From positions 1 through 5,001 of the forward strand of contig JADGAW010000183.1 in assembly GCA_015231815.1 (NCBI GenBank): a stretch of 5,001 nt of DNA, read 5' to 3'. Under the pieces are notes generated by a model. It was not told where the DNA came from and ran no database searches. It saw nothing but the letters and a program-made list of their open reading frames with translations. Positions 1-4,443 of this stretch are shown in pieces. The DNA is from Nitrospinota bacterium. GTDB taxonomy: Bacteria > Nitrospinota_A > JADGAW01. The position numbers were made by a program, and so were the translations under genes. Within the stretch, counting starts at the first letter, position 1. Each line of letters begins with the position of its first letter.

Positions 1-1
1 G

Positions 2-1048
2 ATTGGGAGTCTTGAACGTTTTGTAGCAGATTATGAGAGAGATAATAATTTATTTAAGAAACCAGAAATTGCTCCTGCAACAGGGAAAAAAATAGCAGTT
101 GTGGGCTCAGGTCCGGCAGGACTTACCTGCGCCAGTGAACTCATTGTACGCGGACATCAGGTTACTGTATTTGAAGCATTTCATCGTGGTGGTGGTGTAC
201 TGGTTTATGGTATTCCCCGTTTTAGACTTCCCCTTGAGATTATTGATAAAGACCTTGATTTTCTTGAATCACTTGGGGTTAAGTTTGAATACAATATGCT
301 GATTGGAAAGGTTGTGTCTTTAGATGAACTCATGCAGGAGCAGGGGTTTGATGCAGTTTTTCTCGGAACAGGAGCTGGCTTGCCAAAAATGCTGGGCGTT
401 ACAGGGGAAAATCTCAATGGTGTTTATTCTGCCAACGAATATTTGACCAGAATTTACCTGATGGGGGCACCTGAAAATGTCACGCCCCTCTATCAAGGAA
501 AGAAAATTGCCGTTATAGGAGCAGGAAATACTGCAATGGATGTTTGCAGAACAGCAAAAAGAATGGGATGTGATGTAACTGTTTATTACCGAAGGTCTGC
601 TGAGGAAGCTCCGGCAAGAACCGAAGAGTTACGACATGCAACAGAAGAGTTTGTGAACTTTAAGTTTCTTTCAAACCCCGTTGAATTTATTGGAGATGAA
701 AATTACTTTGTCAAACAAATAAAGTGCGAAATTATGGAACTGTCAGAACCTGATGATTCAGGGAGAAGAAGACCCATAGGTACAGGAAAGTTCTTTGTCG
801 ATGAAGTTGATACCGTTGTCTTTTCTCTAGGATGTAACGTAAACCCCATTATTGTTAATGCAACACCAGAAATTGAAACAAATAAATGGGGGGTTGTGCT
901 TGTTAATGAAGAAACCGGCGAAACTGCAAAAAAAGGTGTTTTTGCCGGAGGAGATATTATGACTGGTGGTTCAACTGTTATTCTGGCAATGGGGCAGGCG
1001 AAAAAAGCTGCCCAAGGAATTCATGAATGTGTTATGAGTGAAAAGTGA
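2..1048 (+). CDS. gltA: GltA/NfnB/SudA-family NAD(P)H-dependent FAD oxidoreductase, 5' end outside window
   Basis: The open frame enters from the left edge: codons from base 2 read IGSLERFVADYERDN, a stretch typical of this family just before the first nucleotide-binding fold, so the gene starts upstream. Family members run about 460-470 residues; 348 are visible, so roughly 115 residues, normally carrying an N-terminal Fe-S domain, are missing. Visible parts are the FAD-binding GSGPAG (104-121), the segment GTGAGLPKMLGVTGENLNGV typical of homotetrameric GltA, NfnB and SudA, a second dinucleotide fold GAGNTAMD (518-541) with YYRR after it (584-595; the arginines are usually read as NADPH-preferring), and the C-terminal FAD motif AGGD (944-955). 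These enzymes move electrons between NAD(P)H and an iron-sulfur partner, as in glutamate synthase, NADH-dependent ferredoxin:NADP+ oxidoreductase or sulfide dehydrogenase; sequence alone does not decide which. The last four codons (MSEK, 1034-1045) and stop are made of the heptamer repeat that follows. Confidence 0.88.
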   Translation: MGSLERFVADYERDNNLFKKPEIAPATGKKIAVVGSGPAGLTCASELIVRGHQVTVFEAFHRGGGVLVYGIPRFRLPLEIIDKDLDFLESLGVKFEYNMLIGKVVSLDELMQEQGFDAVFLGTGAGLPKMLGVTGENLNGVYSANEYLTRIYLMGAPENVTPLYQGKKIAVIGAGNTAMDVCRTAKRMGCDVTVYYRRSAEEAPARTEELRHATEEFVNFKFLSNPVEFIGDENYFVKQIKCEIMELSEPDDSGRRRPIGTGKFFVDEVDTVVFSLGCNVNPIIVNATPEIETNKWGVVLVNEETGETAKKGVFAGGDIMTGGSTVILAMGQAKKAAQGIHECVMSEK

Positions 1049-1134
1049 TGAGTGAAAAGTGATGAGTGAAAAGTGATGAGTGATGAGTGAAGAGTGAAAA
1101 GTGAAGAGTGAAAAGTGAAAAGTTATGAGTGAAG
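1037..1134 (+). repeat. Perfectly phased 14-unit heptanucleotide array (left arm)
   Basis: Fourteen consecutive 7-nt units without a slip: AGTGAAA five times, AGTGATG four times, AGTGAAG three times in the body and once at the end, and one AGTTATG (1121-1127) carrying the start codon of the next gene. The first six units alternate AGTGAAA/AGTGATG, a 14-nt higher-order repeat at 1037-1078. A degenerate unit TGTTATG (1030-1036) may be unit zero. The array overlaps the last codons of the flavoprotein gene and the first codons of the four-helix gene. Because 7 is not a multiple of 3, the plus strand carries TGA stops in every frame. There are no spacers, so it is not a CRISPR array. It is the left partner of the inverted array at 1499-1547. 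Confidence 0.95.
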
Positions 1135-1487
1135 AACTATCTAGGCTTACTACTCACGAAGATTTAAAAGTTTGGCAAGATTCTATAGAGTTAGCGAAGG
1201 AAATATATACTGTAACCAATCAATTTCCTGAAAGTGAAAAGTTTGGACTTATATCACAAATGAGGAGAGCAGTGGTTTCCATTCCAAGTAATATTGCTGA
1301 AGGAGCAGCGAGAAACTCTAAAAAAGAGTTTATACAGTTTTTATATATAGCTTTAGGTTCTATTGCAGAACTTGAAACCCAGATAATTTTAGCCTATGAA
1401 TTTGGCTATTTAAATAGTAAAAGTAATGAGATTTTAATACGTATAAAGAGGATGGTAATAGGATTAATAAAAAGCTTAAAAAAGTAA
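1125..1487 (+). CDS. Four-helix bundle protein, 23S rRNA intervening sequence protein (IVP) family
   Basis: A 120-residue, largely helical protein matching the IVP/four-helix-bundle family (TIGR02436, Pfam 23S_rRNA_IVP) over its length. Visible hallmarks are HEDLKVWQDSIELAKEIY (residues 11-28), FPESEKFGL (34-42), the core QMRRAVVSIPSNIAEG (45-60) with R63 following, KEFIQFLYIALGSIAELETQ (67-86) and a basic C-terminal helix ending SLKK. Relatives occur inside 23S rRNA intervening sequences and as stand-alone genes; the Avd protein of diversity-generating retroelements shares the fold and binds nucleic acid and reverse transcriptase. The biochemical role of stand-alone members is not established. 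No reverse transcriptase or rRNA is visible here. The ATG lies inside heptamer 13 and is the first possible start, since an in-frame TGA sits at 1116-1118. There is no separate Shine-Dalgarno site; only purine-rich repeat precedes the start. The gene separates the flavoprotein from nuoA and probably arrived with its flanking arrays. Confidence 0.9.
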   Translation: MSEELSRLTTHEDLKVWQDSIELAKEIYTVTNQFPESEKFGLISQMRRAVVSIPSNIAEGAARNSKKEFIQFLYIALGSIAELETQIILAYEFGYLNSKSNEILIRIKRMVIGLIKSLKK

Positions 1488-1498
1488 AATAATTTGTT

Positions 1499-1547
1499 TT
1501 GAACTTTTCACTCTTTACTATTAACTATTTACTTTTCACTTTTTACG
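1499..1547 (-). repeat. Inverted heptanucleotide array (right arm)
   Basis: Read on the minus strand from 1547 to 1499 the units are CGTAAAA, AGTGAAA, AGTAAAT, AGTTAAT, AGTAAAG, AGTGAAA and AGTTCAA, all in 7-nt register. The five inner units keep AGT at positions 1-3 and fit AGTNAAN; the end units are degenerate. This is the reverse complement of the left-arm repeat at 1037-1134, starting 11 bases after the four-helix gene stops. The segment 1531-1546 can pair in RNA with 1108-1123 over 16 bases with one G-U pair. It is more diverged than the left arm, with T and A changes at positions 4 and 7 of the unit. Confidence 0.88.
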
Positions 1548-1595
1548 TATAAATTATTTTTACTGCACATTAATTCTTTGATAGAATAGGTCGTT

Positions 1596-1994
1596 ATGCT
1601 AGAAGAAATATCAAATCTACTTTTTACCGACTATAAGGAACTGCACCCTTACGTGCCAGTTTTTATCTTTACAATCATTGCCTTGGGCTTTGGCTGTGGG
1701 ACCTTAATCGCAACATACCTTATTGGACCAAGGAATTCCTACGCAGAAAAACTCTCTCCCTACGAGTGTGGTATTGAACCGGAAATGGACGCAAATCATC
1801 GCTTTTCCATTCGGTTTTATGTTGTGGCAATATTGTTTGTGATTTTTGATGTTGAGGCGGCCTTTCTTTACCCCTGGGCGGTGAGCTTTGATTATCTCGG
1901 ACTATTTGGGTTTATAGAAATGATGCTTTTCATTCTTGTTTTAATGGTAGGCTATGTTTACGCCTGGAAGAAAGGAGCTCTTGAATGGGTATAG
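1596..1994 (+). CDS. nuoA: NADH-quinone oxidoreductase subunit A
   Basis: Small membrane subunit of complex I next to the quinone channel. At 132 residues it has normal family length, with three predicted membrane helices (about residues 20-43, 72-95 and 101-123). The family signature is intact: KLSPYECGIEP (52-62) in the first cytoplasmic loop, then RFSIRFY (69-75) leading into helix 2 with FDVEAAFLYPW (84-94), containing the conserved acidic pair D85 and E87. The C terminus KKGALEWV is typical. The start is taken at the first ATG, which gives the usual N-terminal length; upstream there is only a weak AGG about six bases before it. The gene heads the nuo cluster, 108 bp after the four-helix gene and just downstream of the inverted heptamer array. 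Its last 10 bases overlap nuoB. Confidence 0.97.
   Translation: MLEEISNLLFTDYKELHPYVPVFIFTIIALGFGCGTLIATYLIGPRNSYAEKLSPYECGIEPEMDANHRFSIRFYVVAILFVIFDVEAAFLYPWAVSFDYLGLFGFIEMMLFILVLMVGYVYAWKKGALEWV
1973..1977 (+). promoter_or_regulatory. Shine-Dalgarno site of nuoB
   Basis: AGGAG within AAAGGAG (1971-1977) lies seven bases before the nuoB ATG at 1985 and inside the end of nuoA. The good match and spacing support this start over later methionines, which would fall beyond the N2-cluster region. The site is one of only two strong Shine-Dalgarno sequences before genes in this window. Confidence 0.8.
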
Positions 1995-2461
1995 TACAAC
2001 ATCAGTTTAGTGAAAATATTCTTACGACAAATATCGATAAACTAATTAACTGGTCAAGGTACTCGGCTTTATGGCCAATGACCTTTGGACTAGCCTGTTG
2101 CGCTATTGAAATGATGGCTTCAGGTGCTTCACGGTACGACTTCGACCGTTTTGGCGTTATTTTCAGAGCTACTCCCCGTCAGTCGGATGTTCTTATTGTT
2201 GCAGGAACTCTGACCTATAAAATGGCGGACGTTTTAAGGAAGGTTTATGATCAAATGCCGGAACCAAGATGGGTTATTTCGATGGGAAGTTGTGCAAATT
2301 GTGGCGGGCCTTTTAATACCTATTCTGTTGTGCAGGGCGTTGAAAAAATTGTTCCGGTGGATATTTATATTCCTGGTTGTCCACCAAGACCAGAAGCGTT
2401 AATGCACGGTGTCTTAAAGCTTCAGGAAAAAATCAAAAACGAGAAGTATTTGAGGAAATAG
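1985..2461 (+). CDS. nuoB: NADH-quinone oxidoreductase subunit B
   Basis: Peripheral-arm subunit that binds iron-sulfur cluster N2, the last electron carrier before quinone. The 158-residue length is typical. All four N2 ligands are visible: the tandem cysteines C38 and C39 in FGLACCAIEMM, C103 in MGSCANCGG, and C132 in IPGCPPRPEAL. Other family blocks present are SRYDFDRFG (49-57), RATPRQSDVLIVAGT (61-75) and the YSVVQGV region before the last cysteine. C106 stands where many homologues have serine; this variant is familiar in some phyla and is not a defect. The start is fixed by AGGAG at 1973-1977 and overlaps nuoA by 10 bp, suggesting translational coupling. Downstream, a 138-bp heptamer region separates it from nuoC, its normal assembly neighbour. 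Confidence 0.98.
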   Translation: MGIVQHQFSENILTTNIDKLINWSRYSALWPMTFGLACCAIEMMASGASRYDFDRFGVIFRATPRQSDVLIVAGTLTYKMADVLRKVYDQMPEPRWVISMGSCANCGGPFNTYSVVQGVEKIVPVDIYIPGCPPRPEALMHGVLKLQEKIKNEKYLRK

Positions 2462-2469
2462 TCTTGAGA

Positions 2470-2504
2470 AGTGAGAAGTGAGAAGTGAAAAGTGAAAAGT
2501 GAAG
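2470..2504 (+). repeat. Heptanucleotide array between nuoB and nuoC (forward arm)
   Basis: Five contiguous phased units: AGTGAGA, AGTGAGA, AGTGAAA, AGTGAAA, AGTGAAG, beginning nine bases after the nuoB stop codon. A degenerate unit CTTGAGA precedes them. The repeat is the same, in the same orientation, as the left arm before the four-helix gene. About 35 bases of unrelated A+T-rich sequence (2505-2539) follow before the inverted part begins. No open frame of note lies in 2462-2599. Confidence 0.92.
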
Positions 2505-2539
2505 AAAGATGTATATTTAATCATGAGATATTGGGTGTT

Positions 2540-2589
2540 AATTAATAGTAAGTTGTGAATAACGTTATTTTTCACGTTTACTATTCACT
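2540..2589. repeat. Imperfect inverted heptamer repeat and stem-loop before nuoC (reverse arm)
   Basis: Forward-oriented degenerate units AATTAAT, AGTAAGT and TGTGAAT (2540-2560) face reverse units TTTCACg, GTTTACT and ATTCACT (2570-2589; a one-base deletion breaks the phase after TTTCAC). Together they fold into an imperfect hairpin: 2544-2551 pairs with 2578-2585 (8 bp) and 2555-2559 with 2571-2575 (5 bp), with TAACGTTA at the tip. No T-run follows on either strand, so it does not look like an intrinsic terminator. Bases 2577-2591 match 1514-1528 in the right arm of the four-helix locus at 14 of 15 positions. Confidence 0.7.
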
Positions 2590-2599
2590 ATAAAAAAAA

Positions 2600-3343
2600 A
2601 TGAGTGACGAAATAAAAAACAAAGACGGTGAAAAAGCAGAAGAAACAGCAAAAACTGATGGTACAGCTCCCGTTGAGGAAAAAAATGCTGAACCGGAAGT
2701 AAAGAAAGACGAAGCTGTTGCAGAAAAACCTCCCGTTAAAAAAGAAGTTTCTGTCTCAGCAGAACCTACAGAACCGGAAGAACCTCCATATGATTTTGAG
2801 AATGACCGTGTTGTTCTTGCGGTCAGGAAAAAGTTTGGTGACGAGGTTGTTGAGGTTACCTGTAATCCGATACTTCCCGATAATATTACCCTTGAAATTA
2901 AAGCTGGCAGCATACATCAGGTTTGTCTTTTTATGAGAGATGATAAAGAGCTTTCCTATACCCTTTTATCCGATCAATCGGGTAATCATTTTGAAGAGGG
3001 TCATTTTGAGGTACTTTATCACCTTTATTCATTTGACCATAACCATCGAATACGTTTACGGGTAAAGCTGGAAGATGAAAAACAATCAATTAACTCTGTG
3101 GTTGATGTTTGGCCAACAGCAAATTGGTTTGAACGAGAAATCTACGATATGTATGGTATCGAATTTAACAACCACCCCGATATGAGAAGAATTCTTATGC
3201 CGGAATATTGGAAAGGGCATCCACAAAGAAAAGATTACCCTTTACAGTACGTTCCGGAACGTTTCAGGGAAAATTGGTGGAAAGAAGATGAACAGGGAAA
3301 GCCTGTTTTAACCTATGAATTTTTAGAAGATAATCGAGGATGA
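2600..3343 (+). CDS. nuoC: NADH-quinone oxidoreductase subunit C with acidic N-terminal extension
   Basis: 30-kDa-type peripheral subunit that packs against NuoB and NuoD. The fold runs from about residue 64 (YDFENDRVVLAVRKKFGDEV) to the C terminus. The signature region is complete: WFEREIYDMYGIEFNNHPD (176-194), RRILMPEYWKGHP (196-208) and RKDYPLQY (210-217). Residues 1-63 form an extension very rich in Glu, Lys, Ala and Pro, expected to be disordered; it brings the protein to 247 residues, longer than many homologues. The frame is continuous and the ATG is the first in-frame start, but no Shine-Dalgarno site precedes it, only nine A residues. The start could lie further in, although no good internal methionine exists before the core. 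The gene follows the heptamer locus by about 10 bases and overlaps nuoD by 4 bp (ATGA). It is a separate gene, not a NuoCD fusion. Confidence 0.96.
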   Translation: MSDEIKNKDGEKAEETAKTDGTAPVEEKNAEPEVKKDEAVAEKPPVKKEVSVSAEPTEPEEPPYDFENDRVVLAVRKKFGDEVVEVTCNPILPDNITLEIKAGSIHQVCLFMRDDKELSYTLLSDQSGNHFEEGHFEVLYHLYSFDHNHRIRLRVKLEDEKQSINSVVDVWPTANWFEREIYDMYGIEFNNHPDMRRILMPEYWKGHPQRKDYPLQYVPERFRENWWKEDEQGKPVLTYEFLEDNRG

Positions 3344-4443
3344 CAACACTCAGGACTGAAGAACTAATCATGAATATGGGACCTCAACACCCAAGTACCC
3401 ATGGTGTGTTAAGGCTTGTTTTGTATCTTGATGGAGAAACAATTGATAAATTGGAAGCAGATATTGGCTATCTTCATCGAGGCATTGAAAAGCTGGGTGA
3501 AACCCTTCAGATGGATCAGTTCATGCCTTATACCGACAGATTGGATTATGTCTGTGCGATGTCAAATAACCTTGGTTATGTTCAGGCTGTTGAGAAACTC
3601 TGTAGTATAGAAGTTCCGAAAAGAGCTGAATATATGAGAATTGCCTATGCTGAACTTTCAAGAATTTCAGGACATCTTCTGTGGCTTGGTACCCATGCTC
3701 TTGATATTGGTGCTATGACAGTTTTCCTCTACGCCTTTAGGGAGCGGGAGGAAATTCTGAACTTTTTTGAAAACTTTTGTGGAGCTCGTCTTACCACCAA
3801 CGCATTTCGTTTTGGTGGATGTATGGCTGATATGCCAGAGGGAGAACCAGAGAAAATCATTGATTTTACGGATCGCTTTCTCGTTCTCATGGAAGATTAT
3901 GAAAGGTTATTGACAAAAAACAGAATTTGGCTGAAACGAACTCAGGATGTGGCAATAATTACTAAAGAAGATGCAATTGCCTATGGTTTAACTGGTTCCT
4001 CCTTAAGAGGTTCCGGAGTTAACTGGGATATTAGGAAAGCAATGCCTTACGGAGCATATGAAGATTTTGATTTTACTATTCCTGTAGAGTTTGGATGTGA
4101 TGTTTATGCCCGGTATCTGGTAAGAATGGAGGAAATGAGGCAGTCCTGCAGAATTATCAAACAGGCAATGCAAAATCTTCCTGAAGGAGAGTTTCAAACA
4201 AAGGTAAAGAAAATTAAAGCACCGGAAGGAGCAGAGGTTTATCATTCAATTGAAGCTCCTAAAGGTGAGCTAGGATTTTATATACGGGGTGGCGGGAAAA
4301 ATATTGCCCAACGTTTGAGAATCAGAGGACCGTCCTTTGTTAATTTACAATCTCTTCCTTTAATGTGTGAAGGAGAGCTTATTGCCGATGTTATTGCAGC
4401 TATTGGTAGCCTGGATATTGTTTTAGGGGAGGTAGATCGATAA
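3340..4443 (+). CDS. nuoD: NADH-quinone oxidoreductase subunit D
   Basis: 49-kDa-type subunit that forms the quinone-binding site together with NuoB. It is 367 residues long and complete. The N-terminal block NMGPQHPSTHG (12-22) and IGYLHRGIEKL (42-52) are intact. H21 and Y70 (in DRLDY) have the same spacing as the quinone-contacting His38 and Tyr87 of Thermus Nqo4, so both catalytic-pocket residues appear present. Further blocks are ELSRISGHLLWLGTHALDIGA, RLTTNAFRFGG, GSSLRGSGVNWDIRK and the standard C terminus GEVDR. The [NiFe]-hydrogenase metal-ligand cysteine pairs are absent, as expected for complex I. The start ATG sits in the ATGA overlap with nuoC; GAGG abuts it too closely to be an ideal Shine-Dalgarno site, so coupling to nuoC translation is likely. 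The stop TAA shares one base with the nuoH start. Confidence 0.98.
   Translation: MTTLRTEELIMNMGPQHPSTHGVLRLVLYLDGETIDKLEADIGYLHRGIEKLGETLQMDQFMPYTDRLDYVCAMSNNLGYVQAVEKLCSIEVPKRAEYMRIAYAELSRISGHLLWLGTHALDIGAMTVFLYAFREREEILNFFENFCGARLTTNAFRFGGCMADMPEGEPEKIIDFTDRFLVLMEDYERLLTKNRIWLKRTQDVAIITKEDAIAYGLTGSSLRGSGVNWDIRKAMPYGAYEDFDFTIPVEFGCDVYARYLVRMEEMRQSCRIIKQAMQNLPEGEFQTKVKKIKAPEGAEVYHSIEAPKGELGFYIRGGGKNIAQRLRIRGPSFVNLQSLPLMCEGELIADVIAAIGSLDIVLGEVDR
4425..4432 (+). promoter_or_regulatory. Shine-Dalgarno site of nuoH
   Basis: AGGGGAGG lies in the last codons of nuoD, ten bases before ATG 4443 and sixteen before the in-frame ATG at 4449. The shorter spacing favours the first ATG. This is the strongest Shine-Dalgarno match in the window. 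Confidence 0.75.

Larger units (their letters stand above)
1037..1547 (+). mobile_element. Candidate element: four-helix-bundle gene between facing heptamer arrays
   Basis: One small gene is bracketed tightly by 98 bp of direct heptamers on its left and about 49 bp of reverse-complement heptamers on its right. The innermost complementary segments (1114-1124 and 1502-1512, 11 of 11) end at the base before the ATG and begin 15 bases after the stop codon. Intervening sequences in bacterial 23S rRNA genes have a comparable plan: a stem of complementary ends, sometimes holding a gene of this same family. A second, gene-less heptamer locus lies between nuoB and nuoC. No transposase, reverse transcriptase or target-site duplication is visible, so mobility is an inference; the boundaries given are those of the arrays. 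Confidence 0.35.

Noticed and set aside
101..1048. A GTG start at 101 for the flavoprotein gene
   Set aside because: It falls in the middle of the first Rossmann motif (VVGSGPAG), and the frame is open with family-like sequence back to base 2, so the gene continues upstream of the window.
1037..1134. CRISPR array or tRNA-like cluster
   Set aside because: Units are 7 nt and contiguous, with no unique spacers; the sequence is a simple tandem array.
1233..1239. An AGTGAAA unit inside the four-helix gene, in phase with the left array (196 bases from 1037)
   Set aside because: It encodes part of the ESEKFGL motif, where E-K-F-G-L is typical of the family, and phase agreement has a one-in-seven chance; coding constraint explains it.
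1559..1587. Possible sigma-70-like promoter before nuoA (TTTACT, 17 bases, TAGAAT)
   Set aside because: The -35 match is poor, the -10 would end only eight bases before the ATG, and such matches are common in A+T-rich sequence. A Bacteroidetes-type TAnnTTTG box is not present in proper form either.
2300..2302. Extra cysteine (C106) in NuoB as a sign of an altered cluster
   Set aside because: GSCANCGG and similar forms occur in ordinary NuoB proteins of several phyla, and the four N2 ligands are all present.
2544..2599. Intrinsic terminator between nuoB and nuoC
   Set aside because: The hairpin is weak and A+T-rich and is followed by an A-run, not a T-run, on the plus strand; on the minus strand the T-run comes before the hairpin.
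2581..2913. Minus-strand open frame opposite the start of nuoC, Ser/Phe-rich
   Set aside because: It mirrors the Glu/Lys-rich codons of the NuoC extension, has no recognisable domain and no ribosome site.
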